From Nymphaea colorata (taxonomy: Eukaryota > Streptophyta > Magnoliopsida > Nymphaeales > Nymphaeaceae), in the NCBI RefSeq assembly GCF_008831285.2, contig NC_045145.1:10168802-10232801 (forward strand): a stretch of DNA of 64,000 nucleotides, in the 5' to 3' direction. Below the pieces are notes generated by a model. That model saw nothing but the letters and a program-made list of their open reading frames with translations, ran no database searches and had not been told where the DNA came from. Made by a program: the position numbers and the translations under genes. Shown in pieces: positions 60,201 through 61,707 of the stretch; positions within the stretch are counted from its first letter, which is position 1, and each line of letters begins with the position of its first letter.

Positions 60201-61083
60201 TGCAAGAAAAAAGGAAAAAGACAATAAAATGAAATGCATGGTTCTGAATATAAAATTTGCAAGTTTCATGTGTTACTGACAAAAAAAAATCTTCAAGGCA
60301 CAAAATACAAATGTCACAACCTTAAGGAGTTCCAATGTGCGAATCTCTGAATCTATATCATAGTCCAATTTATTTAGAAGCTTCTCAGCCAACATGATGT
60401 GATACTGGTTCACAAGTTGATCTTTTGAGCCAATGATGCTCACCAACATTCCTAGAATATCAACCTTCCTCCCATTTCGGACACCCTTCAATGGATCAGC
60501 CTCTATAGGATCAGGCTCCCAGCTAAGTGAGAGAACAAAAGAATTATCAGTGCAAGTGTGTTGCCAATAGAGAATAAAAATTAAAGAAAGTTAAACTCCA
60601 AAGAAGACCTCAGGCTAGCTGTTTGTGCCAACATTTGACAAGACAAATAATAATGTAAACTCATACCTTTGAGCATCAGCCCACGCTTGTTTATCATCTG
60701 AATTAAAATCATTGTCATGGTCAGATATCTCTAGATTATCCACATTTCTGTTTAATTCTTCAAGAAGGCTGTCCCCAGCACCCCCTGAACCATTGGTACC
60801 TCCTCCAGTTCCATCAGTGAGCATATTTACAATACATTTTATGGTATCCTTTCTGCCTCGCAAATAGTCCCTTATCGGTTCACTCACTGCTTCAAGGAAC
60901 ACACCAGTTGGATCTATCCTACAAAGTGCCTTTATTGTAGAAATATACTGATGCAATATGTCATTTGTCGATGCACCAGCAGTAAGCAAACGGTATCGTA
61001 GTGCAGATATGAAAGAATCAATGAGTTTTGAATGCTGGCCAGTATTCTCTAGGCATTGTTTCAGATCTTCAATTGCAGGAGAA
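21078..61083 (-). CDS. APC2: APC2, anaphase-promoting complex subunit 2 (3' part, ten exons)
   Basis: Cullin-family scaffold of the anaphase-promoting complex (APC/C), the nuclear E3 ubiquitin ligase that degrades cyclins and securin. APC2 pairs with the RING subunit APC11 and recruits E2. The ten exons below join in frame (1498 bases: one split-codon base plus 499 codons with the stop) with GT-AG at every internal junction. Hallmarks in order: SPAIEDLKQCLENTGQHSKL, RDYLRGRKDTIKCIV, KVDILGMLVSIIGSK, IHFGESSMQKCEIMLNDLRD, the cullin core, and a C-terminal APC2 winged-helix (MLTNFGSMTLDRIHNTLK to GTYLLKK). These closely match plant APC2 as I recall it. The N-terminal part lies beyond 64 kb. Introns of about 26.8 and 10.2 kb are filled with transposons; no exon is interrupted, so the gene is probably functional. 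Confidence 0.95.
21284..21352 (-). CDS. APC2: APC2 exon
   Basis: 69 bases (23 codons, phase 0 at both ends) between GCTACAG|AAATAT and TTGAAG|GTAAGA. It reads KYVFGMLTNFGSMTLDRIHN then TLK, the start of the APC2 C-terminal winged-helix domain that contacts E2 and APC11. Confidence 0.95.
21353..21791. other. APC2 intron A, plain sequence
   Basis: Intron sequence between the acceptor of the 21284-21352 exon and the first transposon. No other feature. The 8-bp TSD of the MITE (CAACAAAC) lies at 21784-21791. Confidence 0.6.
21792..22185 (+). mobile_element. hAT-like MITE, GGTACGGGTAC family, copy 1
   Basis: A 394-bp non-autonomous element flanked by a perfect 8-bp TSD, CAACAAAC (21784-21791 and 22186-22193). 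Ends are CTCTATCACAAAGG and, inverted, CTATGTCACATAGG. The subterminal zones are arrays of GGGTAC / GGTACG on the left and CCGTACCC / CCCGCACC on the right, making long imperfect inverted repeats around an AT-rich core (TTAATGTTTAACG, TTTTAACTTAAACC). It is homologous along its length to the copy at 39669-40041, which lies in the opposite orientation. The 8-bp TSD indicates the hAT superfamily. It codes for nothing. Confidence 0.9.
22186..22559. other. APC2 intron A, plain sequence
   Basis: Intron sequence beginning with the second TSD copy. It may include further decayed copia sequence toward its right end. Confidence 0.4.
22700..24114 (-). pseudogene. Copia protease-integrase remnant
   Basis: Protease: WMIDSGASRHCCN at about 23975-24015, the catalytic DSG. 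Integrase zinc region: WHLRLGHPSVSKLRH and CDACQLGKHTRSSFP at about 23525-23620, followed by HVDVWGPSKVSFRSRF (first catalytic Asp). The central core is mutated. The C-terminal part VFGCFCFAHILGPNKNKLAA then CVFIEYSANQ lies at about 22865-22960. Frames shift at least three times. Confidence 0.82.
24115..25066 (-). pseudogene. Copia gag with CCHC knuckle
   Basis: Start set at MADGSRSESS (ATG at 25066), matching MADGNVSEGS of the sister copy at 63.25 kb; an in-frame upstream ATG exists at 25156. It reads NSFSYETTIKLDGSNYEIWS, then WDEDKNIVMAWIMNSVE and the MWSFLKKTYSHA stretch of copia gag (UBN2). A frame change near 24.52 kb leads to the C-terminal part with the knuckle CSYCGKLAHLENRC (CX2CX4HX4C) near 24310-24350. 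It is broken by at least one frameshift. Confidence 0.85.
25884..26065 (-). repeat. 5' LTR of the minus-strand copia (outer end approximate)
   Basis: The inner boundary is precise: ...TGATTGCGACA abuts the PBS TGGTATCAGAGCC on the minus strand. It contains inverted CCCTAATCTC / GAGATTAGGG, as in the LTR at 29.47 kb. The outer end is set where plus-strand copia gag begins, and is uncertain. Confidence 0.55.
26327..27628 (+). pseudogene. Copia protease-integrase open frame (433 codons)
   Basis: Long intact stretch of copia polyprotein. Protease WIIDSGASTHFCS at about 26395. Integrase HHCC region WHLRLGHPFVSKLRH / CDACQLGKHTRSSY at about 26780-26910. Catalytic triad: D in LLHVDVWGP (about 26955), D in SIHTDNALKF (about 27145) and E in QQNGVAERKHR (about 27255). 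The C-terminal VFGCTCFVHILEP and CIFIGYSMNHKDYKCFDP follow. It ends at a premature TAA before the linker and RT. Cleavage partners are missing, so it is inactive. Confidence 0.9.
28050..29465 (+). pseudogene. Copia reverse transcriptase-RNase H remnant
   Basis: RT reads AMQDEMDALAQRGTWELV, SKWVFTVKYNSDGS and ARLVAKGYTQTYGVDFFETF. After IIAVAE it jumps directly to TVYMQQPSWFERQGE, so motif A (the QLDVKNAFL run with its catalytic Asp) has been deleted. YVDDIIVTSD is intact at about 28520. A frameshift near 28.71 kb leads to RNase H (EAYSDANYAVAQSKRG, CDNQAATYIANN, ERTKHIEVDSHYIRD), ending NMYAPA. It is non-functional because of the motif A loss. Confidence 0.9.
29473..29722 (+). repeat. 3' LTR of the plus-strand copia
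   Basis: Starts TGTTGAATTAG right after the polypurine tract. It contains CCCTAATCTC followed by GAGATTAGGG (an inverted repeat around TTTATTATA), as in the related LTRs at 17.8 and 25.9 kb. The end at about 29722 (ATTCTTATCA) is my estimate, set where new gag sequence appears. Confidence 0.6.
29723..30190 (+). pseudogene. Orphan copia gag fragment
   Basis: The plus strand reads VPTLADAYNSLSRLATTLPQ, then a knuckle CTYCGK, a stop (TAG where a Gln or similar codon stood) and GHLEDMCWDKHGRPP. This matches the gag region of the minus-strand copia at 24.1-24.5 kb (DLADTYNRLSRLAVTLTQP). No pol or LTR is attached. It is likely the stump of an element into whose 3' side the GC-rich tract was joined. 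Confidence 0.82.
30191..31190. other. One-kb GC-rich tract of unknown nature
   Basis: Composition changes abruptly to GC-rich, with repeated words GGCCA, CAGCCA, GGCTTGG and CGGCC. It contains three GGGGTTC copies near 30523-30546 and a 32-bp exact tandem duplication at about 31030-31090. Frames on both strands stay open for 80-90 codons because of composition, and no domain is recognisable. It could be the interior of a captured or retro-derived element; I cannot assign it. Confidence 0.5.
31028..31091. repeat. Exact 32-bp tandem duplication
   Basis: ATCCAGCCAAATGCAGCCAG followed by CAAGAGCACGG occurs twice in direct succession inside the GC-rich tract. The copies appear identical, so this is a recent slippage event. 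Confidence 0.9.
31191..31581. other. APC2 intron A end, with GT/AT microsatellite
   Basis: AT-rich intron sequence immediately downstream (minus strand) of the donor at 31581. A mixed GTGTGT / TATATA microsatellite lies at about 31457-31516. Confidence 0.6.
31582..31773 (-). CDS. APC2: APC2 exon
   Basis: 192 bases between GCACAG|GGATTA and TATGAG|GTAAGA. It begins GLIAES, continues through an acidic variable linker, and ends EEEGESSMSLVEEQVKKEMT then VYE. This acidic hinge precedes the C-terminal APC2 domain. The 10.2-kb intron A follows. Confidence 0.94.
32465..32546 (-). CDS. APC2: APC2 exon
   Basis: 82 bases between TTTCAG|CTGGAC and AGTAAG|GTATGC. It reads SWTSGKLSDSIGVPVDVLNR then AISFWISK, the winged-helix segment of the cullin homology domain (LN-R--FWISKG). 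Confidence 0.95.
32682..32770 (-). CDS. APC2: APC2 exon
   Basis: 89 bases between TATTTAG|TTAGAG and AACAAG|GTAAAA. It reads LELEFEDRSLEFKVSPLCAV then VILKFQEQT, part of the cullin alpha/beta domain. Confidence 0.95.
32890..33015 (-). CDS. APC2: APC2 exon
   Basis: 126 bases between GGTGCAG|GTGGAG and GTGAAG|GTTTGA. It reads VELESLCLPGSIDQLVKDYA, then RFHELKTPRKLNWKKNLGVV. The RKL-WKKNLG-V run is highly conserved in APC2 and joins in phase with the exon 26.8 kb away. Confidence 0.95.
33016..33346. other. APC2 intron B, plain sequence
   Basis: Intron sequence upstream (gene sense) of the acceptor at 33016, ending in CCATA, the copia TSD. Confidence 0.6.
33347..33623 (-). repeat. 3' LTR of the CCATA copia
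   Basis: 277 bp, TG...CA bounded. Near its 5' end on the minus strand it has an inverted repeat AACCGGGTC / GACCCGGTCC and a second stem ACCGAG / CTCGGT. The polyprotein stop codon TAG lies in its first six bases (TGTTAG). Confidence 0.95.
33618..34234 (-). pseudogene. Copia RNase H, CCATA element
   Basis: Reads VLGYLKNDPGKGLLYTQQ, IEGYSDADWAGCTDTRRSTT, SRSSAEAEYRAVAMGVTEML, MYCDNKSAINLANNPVLHDR and TKHVEINRHFIRERID. The catalytic Asp, Glu and Asp positions are kept. It is separated from RT by a frameshift near 34.29 kb and a TGG-to-TGA stop at 34191-34193. It ends LEGEC with its stop inside the LTR. Confidence 0.92.
34235..35071 (-). pseudogene. Copia reverse transcriptase, CCATA element
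   Basis: Reads VKYKPDGTVERYKARLVAKG, MDQLDVKNAFLNGCLEEEVY (motif A) and LLLVYVDDMIVTGD (motif C), followed by FDLKDLGKLRYFLGIEIARS. It is open for 262 codons but cut off from the upstream pol frame by TGG-to-TAG at 35072-35074 and from RNase H by a frameshift. Confidence 0.93.
35072..37459 (-). pseudogene. Copia gag C-terminus, protease, integrase, CCATA element
   Basis: 781 codons from the first Met after the gag stop. CCHC knuckle CSHCNKLGHSVDFCWD, protease WIVDSGATHHMTG near 36.88 kb, integrase HHCC (WHERLGHLPFQLIKK, CEVCQLAKHVRASYP), triad residues in HSDVWGP, FRTDNAREYV and PLQNGVAERKNRH, and the chromodomain-less copia C-terminus (VFGCTCFVHDHSPTLKK). A direct repeat SVTETVRSDSHSVTETVRSD occurs in the linker near 35.46-35.53 kb. 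Confidence 0.93.
37460..37948 (-). pseudogene. Copia gag N-terminus, CCATA element
   Basis: Start set at MAEAMTPKIDDAL (ATG at 37948). It reads VQVTSIRLNKDNYLSWSAAL then IRLNKDNYLSWS-type gag signature and YDMWTVLARMYGRKKRVLRA. It stops at TGA (37460-37462), exactly where a conserved Trp codon is expected (HVNDD-W-HCGSD). In-frame continuation of gag follows the stop. Confidence 0.92.
37949..38294 (-). other. 5' leader and PBS of the CCATA copia
   Basis: The leader has a GAC/GGC-rich, trinucleotide-like low-complexity stretch (GGCGACGGCGACGACG and similar, 38040-38220). The PBS is at 38283-38294, TGGTATCAGAGC on the minus strand. Confidence 0.85.
38295..38569 (-). repeat. 5' LTR of the CCATA copia
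   Basis: 275 bp, TG...CA, about 97% identical to the LTR at 33347-33623; followed by TSD CCATA. Confidence 0.95.
38677..38978. mobile_element. Small hAT MITE with GTATCG subterminal repeats
   Basis: About 302 bp. It is bounded by CAATGTTGTA and, inverted, CAATGTTGTA. Both flanks are dense in CGTATCGTAA / GTATCGTACG units, around an AT-rich centre. The ends match those of the larger hAT at 47859-51276 (CAATGTTATC) and the same motif array is used, so this is a deleted derivative of that family. I could not see a convincing 8-bp TSD. Confidence 0.8.
38979..39668. other. APC2 intron B, plain sequence
   Basis: AT-rich, with a GA-rich low-complexity tract at 39300-39420 and a 24-bp duplication at about 39228-39276 (CCTTTGAAACATGA). 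It ends with TSD CGAGAGAG (39661-39668). Confidence 0.5.
39669..40041 (-). mobile_element. hAT-like MITE, GGTACGGGTAC family, copy 2
   Basis: 373 bp with a perfect 8-bp TSD CGAGAGAG (39661-39668, 40042-40049). Ends are CTATGTCACATAGGTACGGG and, inverted, CTCTGTCACCGTACGG. It aligns along its whole length with the copy at 21792-22185 in inverse orientation: the same AAAATGAGGGTTTCGAAAAT core, the same ATGTGCATACATATATAGAAG type segment and the same GTTGACCG/CGGTCAAC stretch. Confidence 0.92.
40042..41439. other. APC2 intron B, plain sequence
   Basis: AT-rich with no gene. A patch at 40570-40690 contains CCTAGAAC, CACCTAGACGC and GCCTAGGC words like those in the element at 56360-57394, possibly a decayed relative. 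Confidence 0.45.
41811..41883 (+). repeat. Left copy of a duplicated segment split by the copia
   Basis: The segment from ACTCCTTAC, CTGTTCCATTCA to AGGTGTTGCAGCTTCTTC occurs here and again at about 47008-47082, to the right of the copia. The copia landed at the junction of two tandemly duplicated units of the fossil hAT. Confidence 0.75.
41884..42158 (+). repeat. 5' LTR of the intact copia
   Basis: TGTTAG...TTACA. Inverted repeat GGATCGGGTCTG / CAGACCCGATCC (41897-41922) just after the start; second stem CGCCTA / TAGGCG (41941-41959). TTATATCC upstream of the second stem is a possible TATA element. CTATTAGGGTTATTCTTTAA follows. Confidence 0.97.
42159..42171 (+). promoter_or_regulatory. Primer-binding site, initiator Met tRNA
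   Basis: TGGTATCAGAGCC begins directly after the 5' LTR. This is the standard plant copia PBS complementary to the 3' end of initiator tRNA-Met. Confidence 0.95.
42172..42378 (+). other. Copia leader with eight GCCCTAA repeats
   Basis: Untranslated leader between PBS and gag. GCCCTAA occurs about eight times between 42216 and 42372, mostly as TGCCCTAA with irregular spacing. The motif resembles plant telomere-box words, but its role here is unknown. Confidence 0.85.
42379..46689 (+). CDS. Copia gag-pol polyprotein, intact
   Basis: 1436 codons from MDQPTPSLLS, chosen over an in-frame ATG at 42304 because the upstream residues are leader repeat translation. Domains: gag; CCHC knuckle CFYCNKRGHVKSEC (residues about 290-303); protease WYVDSGAAAHVT (Asp about 361); integrase HHCC (WHGRLAH, CSSCHIC) and DD35E triad (Asp 569 in SDVWGP, Asp 632 in CDGGGEF, Glu 668 in NGIAERKHRH); RT motif A YQLDVKNAFLHG (Asp about 1026) and YVDD (about 1111-1114); RNase H (Asp about 1280 in YTDADWAG, Glu about 1321 in STEAEYRAM, Asp in LCDNQSA). 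The stop TAG lies inside the 3' LTR. No frameshift or stop is seen, so it is probably active or very recently active. Produced in virus-like particles in the cytoplasm. Confidence 0.97.
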   Translation: MDQPTPSLLSSSFLSQLISQKLNHSNYLTWKRQIVPFIKSHRLYGHIDGTTPAPPMYIDREVKKTVVGDQAAGAAAMSEIRFEYETITENNPEYEAWLAHDQSLVAYITSTLSEEVLGGIDDDLTALELWSTLATTYSQVSEARFLQLRRQFQDIKRGMRTVLEYLNEIKSVSDQLAAIGHPVSDKDKVQQALSGLGTDFDIFCTALEVLPILPSFEDLKAKLFQHEASRVQRQNLIPSNSHNVLITGTHALQGNRTRTWIPQAGMGRGILPTPQGMNTTSATSRRVPTCFYCNKRGHVKSECWHNPQNKNNQIRRENKAAAGSASSSSGSNVSADVQQLLMTALSKLHLKQNEQGEWYVDSGAAAHVTGDAGNLSSALPYLDKGSVVTGDGSHHTISHIGNVQISMGSSSIPLKNVLVVPSVQKNIISVSKLIDDTQSSVEFTPSSVYVKDARTKKTFAEGTRKGDMYVLEGAPQMSKSHPSDSCSPSHSEVNVTEYNKPSIWHGRLAHCSQSFVRSLVADGLLAKSSLSSVSESSMCSSCHICKSHALPFQLINKRAPKVFDTIYSDVWGPAPVPSSSGSRYYVIFVDSYSRYTWIHFMKHKSEVFRLFTQFHALVQNKYSSNIVHFQCDGGGEFISNEFTEYLLDNGITRQISCPHTPQQNGIAERKHRHIVESALSMMHETDLPMTLWTEAFHTAVHVINRLPLALLDGKSPFFLLHQEQPRYEELRVFGCVCYVHVDVSLRNKFQDRAVLCRFIGYAENYKGYRCYNPKTGRVHISRHVVFDENRLQDPKATSVTLKDKNEVYDTWLHAEILRQGAAMLTEHNEQVVNEPETSVSSSLSSTTSLDSMPSSSQPSEPPMHNRFSGLVYSRRSVPTAVPRQSQRVRHPIDRWVSYNSFSLDFQLFMTEVSKKVEPTSYHNASKEKCWVEAMNEEMAALHECQTWQIVPRPADKNVVGSKWVYKLKYKPDGSIDRYKARLVARGFTQQYGEDYDETFSPVIKMGTIRVIISLAVSYGWPLYQLDVKNAFLHGILKEEVYMEQPPGYTTHDSQKWVCKLHKSLYGLKQASRSWFDRFSHHIQQIGFLRSSLDHSLFIYRTGEATTWLLIYVDDIVITGNSSSHISYVKGMLKQEFKMKDLGELRYFLGVELDRTNDSLTLTQHKYTLDVLDRAGMTNCKPITTPSVLNTKLTASDGTAAYSNPTFYRSIVGMLQYLTFTRPDIVYAVNQISQFMHAPTEGHMDAAKRILRYLKATLGDGLVYTKCSNVSLGHSIYTYTDADWAGDPDDRRSVSGFCLFLDSNLICWSSKKQRAVARSSTEAEYRAMAAGTAEASWLRHLLGELNLPIVRSSLLCDNQSAIKIAFNPILHNRTKHIEIDQHFIRQKVEEAEILPTYISTNEQIADLFTKGLTGQHFWDLKNKLCMIKSHAQLEGSC
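46675..46683 (+). promoter_or_regulatory. Polypurine tract of the intact copia
   Basis: GAGGGGAGC immediately before the 3' LTR; primes plus-strand DNA synthesis. Confidence 0.85.
46684..46958 (+). repeat. 3' LTR of the intact copia
   Basis: Identical to 41884-42158 base for base as far as I can compare; followed by TSD CTTCC. Confidence 0.97.
47181..47850 (+). pseudogene. Fossil hAT transposase, N-terminal part
   Basis: Starts MADKGKAISSASML. It has a BED-type zinc-finger region (PLWKLISKGEKTPDGGSNTG, then SYTRVKAHFLHICAQGV) with the Cys positions partly lost: a stop follows CNG. It continues with an alpha-helical, charged stretch to LLEMRKFAWNEHG, where the younger hAT interrupts it. At least three stops or frameshifts. 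Reading resumes at 51285. Confidence 0.8.
47859..51276 (-). mobile_element. hAT transposon nested in the fossil hAT
   Basis: 3418 bp, perfect 8-bp TSD GAACATGG (47851-47858, 51277-51284), 10-bp terminal inverted repeat CAATGTTATC. Subterminal zones carry GTATCGTACGATAC-type palindromic words: a few at the left end (47874-47935) and a dense array at the right (51088-51267). It encodes a split transposase on the minus strand with introns. It is inactive now (stops and frameshifts), but its ends are complete. Confidence 0.95.
48290..51053 (-). pseudogene. hAT transposase (BED finger, DUF659, dimerisation), with introns
   Basis: Exon 1 (to about 50877, donor AAG|GTAAGA), exon 2 from 50791 (WCTRVNPKDRLRVKCNYCKQ). 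BED finger: CNYC then HIAGTH near 50.69-50.75 kb. Gly/Arg-rich linker. DUF659 with MTDGWTD (first Asp, about 49.98 kb) and ITDNAANYK (second Asp, about 49.80 kb). C-terminal hAT dimerisation region WWERFGPDCPELRKLAIRIL, CERNWSVFQHIHSKKRNRL at 48661-48867. Acidic tail exon ends NEENEDDDEE. Introns fit at 48870-48970 and 48590-48661. Breaks: small deletion/frameshift near 49.90 kb, two stops near 49.51 kb, frameshift near 49.40 kb. Exon 1 start is uncertain. Confidence 0.88.
51285..51479 (+). pseudogene. Fossil hAT transposase, continuation (DUF659)
   Basis: After the second TSD copy the frame reads VSIVSDGWTNVQRQPLINFI, then AYSLNGPIFLKCVDAFEQYK, with a frameshift to LFTKVIKEVGEHVVQIVV. SDGWTD is the first-Asp motif of the hAT RNase H-like core (DUF659). 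It is truncated at 51479. Confidence 0.85.
51480..52567 (-). mobile_element. Copia RT-RNase H fragment
   Basis: Minus strand: TKVCLLNKAIYGLKQSPRAW, MVIYVDDIILTGD, RYFLGIEVARSKEGLVLSQI, a gap, RSPIGKLLYVTITRLDISCA, and MAQTATEITWVRAMLEGLGI with CDNKAATYIANN and ERTKHIEVDCHYIRDLVQ, ending near 51545. No 3' LTR is seen on the left, where it abuts the fossil hAT at about 51480-51520. Its upstream part was displaced by the LTR inserted at 52568. Confidence 0.88.
52568..52949 (-). repeat. Copia 3' LTR with internal 30-bp tandem repeats
   Basis: 382 bp bounded by TGTTAG... and ...TTATCA, next to a polypurine tract (minus-strand CTTGAGGGAGGA). It belongs to the element at 52950-55383. Five units with an exact 30-bp period occupy 52711-52860 (see separate entry). 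Confidence 0.85.
52711..52860. repeat. 30-bp minisatellite, five units, inside an LTR
   Basis: Units ACAATAATCTAGAGCCTAGA + GTGAAGCAAC begin at 52741, 52771, 52801 and 52831, with a diverged unit at 52711. Units 2 and 3 are identical. Confidence 0.95.
52957..54411 (-). pseudogene. Copia reverse transcriptase-RNase H
   Basis: RT: ARGFTQQYGEDYDETFSPVI, MDVKNAFLHGDLREEVYMEQ (motif A), then a frameshift, so YVDD is read in the next frame near 53.91 kb. RNase H: FTDADWDGDPDQRKSIAGF, NTEAEYRCMAAGAAEVTWVR, stop, MCDNQSTINIAFNPIQHGR, KHIEIDQHFI. Non-functional. Confidence 0.9.
54412..55383 (-). pseudogene. Copia integrase core and C-terminus
   Basis: Contains the second catalytic Asp (HCDGGGEYSS), the catalytic Glu (NGVAERKHHHIVESG) and VFGCVCYAHIDSSLRNK, CRFVGYADEYKGFRCYDP. 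A frameshift lies near 55.08 kb. The linker follows (RHPIHRWVSYDNFSLDF), then the stop. Confidence 0.87.
55384..55840 (-). other. Leader of a second copia joined to the truncated one
   Basis: GC-rich minus-strand leader with repeated GGGCGACG words, ending at a PBS (TGGTATCAGAGCC on the minus strand, 55828-55840) next to the LTR at 55841. No gag follows; integrase of a different element begins at 55383. Confidence 0.75.
55841..56070 (-). repeat. Copia 5' LTR (230 bp)
   Basis: TGTTGAAATAG...CCGTCAACA. Inverted repeat core GGGTCCGGACCC near the minus-strand 5' end (56026-56045). Same LTR family as 61456-61707 (shared GTAACGTGGAAAACCC, ACCACGGGTGAGGAGG, GTGCCCACTAGC). Confidence 0.9.
56071..56359 (+). 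pseudogene. Copia linker/RT start, upstream of the inserted element
   Basis: The plus strand reads from a SSPLEVSITDSLEVTT-like linker to KLAMQERMDALIFR, the WK-AM-EEMDAL start of copia RT. It is interrupted at 56360 by the GCCTAGGC element and continues at 57395. Confidence 0.6.
56360..57394. mobile_element. GCCTAGGC-rich hAT-like element
   Basis: 1035 bp with 8-bp flanks ATTCAGAG (56352-56359) and ATCCAGAG (57395-57402), one mismatch. Ends CTATGTCCTGGCC and, inverted, CTAAGTTGTTATGGCC. Subterminal words GCGCCTAGG, GGCTTAGGCG, GCCTAGG on the left and GGCGCCTAGGCC, CCATGCCTAGGC on the right. The interior (56.7-57.2 kb) is a degenerate array of ATATAACAGTATAC / ACAGGTATAACA words including a TA microsatellite at 56921-56939. 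It codes for nothing. Confidence 0.8.
57395..58590 (+). pseudogene. Copia RT-RNase H remnant, downstream of the inserted element
   Basis: Continues RT: RGTWELVSPT, TYGIDFFETFSPTAKLSTIQ, WYMSQLYLKNAFFSGDF (motif A with Asp changed to Tyr), VVYVDDIILVGS near 57.89 kb, then eroded RNase H (MLCGNKASTY, KHTEINCHRI) to a polypurine tract CTTGAGGGGGAG (58553-58564) and an LTR start TGCTAAGAG at 58565 that is cut off within about 25 bases. Confidence 0.82.
58591..59365 (-). mobile_element. Copia remnant: RT start fused to leader
   Basis: Minus strand: at 58600-59060, NSRKWVEAMDEEIEAFHECG, a decayed KWV---HKPDGSVQRYK stretch, and IILALVIEYGWSLNQLDVKK. At 59350-59366 a PBS-like TGGTATCAAAGC precedes an LTR. 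gag, protease and integrase are absent, replaced by about 300 bases including the 41-bp repeat array. Confidence 0.7.
59175..59327. repeat. 41-bp tandem array, nearly four units
   Basis: CTCATGGGTGTAAGTGATAC + TTTTAAATACTCCTCTCGCC units; TGGGTG falls at 59181, 59222, 59263 and 59304. Units differ at 0-3 positions, so expansion was recent. Confidence 0.96.
59366..59636 (-). repeat. Probable copia 5' LTR, outer end approximate
   Basis: Begins TGAAATAATTCTG beside the PBS-like sequence. Contains GGTCCCTAAGACAAAG and ends around AATCACA. No partner LTR is visible, so the boundary is a guess. Confidence 0.5.
59637..59839. other. APC2 intron B, 5' end
   Basis: Plain intron sequence following (minus strand) the donor CCAG|GTTAGA at 59839. 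Confidence 0.6.
59840..59922 (-). CDS. APC2: APC2 exon
   Basis: 83 bases between TTGATAG|GGACAT and TTCCAG|GTTAGA. It reads CEPENEVSMDLFDATIISTK then FWPPFQ, the diagnostic SxxFWP motif of APC2/cullin proteins. It is followed by the 26.8-kb intron B; the phase is 0, and the frame continues correctly at 33015. Confidence 0.93.
60019..60133 (-). CDS. APC2: APC2 exon
   Basis: 115 bases between TTTCCAG|ATACAT and AAAAAG|GTAGCT. It reads IHFGESSMQKCEIMLNDLRD then SKRTNSSIKEDLAKSSKK, the conserved cullin-homology stretch with a lysine-rich end. Confidence 0.95.
60321..60522 (-). CDS. APC2: APC2 exon
   Basis: 202 bases between CACTTAG|C and CTTAAG|GTTGTG. It completes a serine codon split across the junction, then reads WEPDPIEADPLKG, KVDILGMLVSIIGSKDQLVN and AEKLLNKLDYDIDSEIRTLE. 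This is the cullin-repeat/core transition typical of APC2. Confidence 0.95.
60667..61083 (-). CDS. APC2: APC2 exon (first visible)
   Basis: 417 bases. It carries SPAIEDLKQCLENTGQHSKL, SALRYRLLTAGASTND and SEPIRDYLRGRKDTIKC, then an acidic linker ending DDKQAWADAQ. The donor is CAAAG|GTATGA at 60666. The acceptor is placed at TTATGTAG|TTCTCC (61084/61083), because conservation with other plant APC2 proteins starts at SSPAIED. An acceptor about 40 bases upstream is possible and would keep the frame open. Confidence 0.93.
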
Positions 61084-61455
61084 CTACATAACACATCAGC
61101 AGGAGAATGTTCAACATTAACCTCTTAGGAAGGGAAACAAAGAAGCATCAAGCAAAGGTTTGTCAGAAAAACTCAGTATAGGAAATAACGATGTACCACC
61201 AAATGAATCTGTCATTGGTACATATGCCTGAAAGAATAAAGACACCAAAACACGATATTGACTTGCATCGCAAGTATATCTCTCACAATGAAAAAATGCA
61301 ATTAGGAAAGCTAATTAGAGGCACAAGAAAAACCATGAAAAATGCATTACAGAAAGAATGACACTACTTTTGGCATGCAATAAACCACACATAAAGTCTG
61401 AACTGCAAGCCTAGCAACAATGCAAGTAGCTCTAAATTGAAGAAAGATTGATTGT
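61084..61455. other. APC2 intron upstream of the first visible exon
   Basis: Intron sequence. A 37-codon open stretch at 61128-61238 (minus) follows a CTTTCAG acceptor-like site but runs into a stop out of frame with the exon, so I treat it as intron. The next upstream APC2 exon is beyond the window. Confidence 0.55.
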
Positions 61456-61707
61456 TGTAGAAACAGTAAAAGCGAGGGAACGAGAAACGAACACAGATGT
61501 AACGTGGAAAACCCCTCAACTAAAGGGAAAAAACCACGGGTGAGGAGGACTGGTGCCCACTAGCAACCAGACACTCTCTCTCATAAACTTTCTTTCATAC
61601 CCAAAAATTAGGGTTACCAAGATATAAGTAGAGCCTCAACAGGCCTAAACAGGAGCACACACTGAACCGGATCCAGACCTAGACTCGTACATTAAAACAC
61701 GTCAATA
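61456..61707 (-). repeat. 3' LTR of the deleted copia
   Basis: 252 bp, TGTAGAAACAG...GTCAATA; the minus-strand polypurine tract CTTGAGGGGGAG is adjacent. Stop codon TGA of the RNase H frame lies at 61702-61704, inside the LTR start. Confidence 0.85.

Noticed and set aside
61128-61238. Possible extra APC2 exon after a CTTTCAG acceptor
   Set aside because: The 37-codon stretch has no similarity to APC2, runs into a stop in its frame, and lacks a donor placing it in frame with the 61083 exon.
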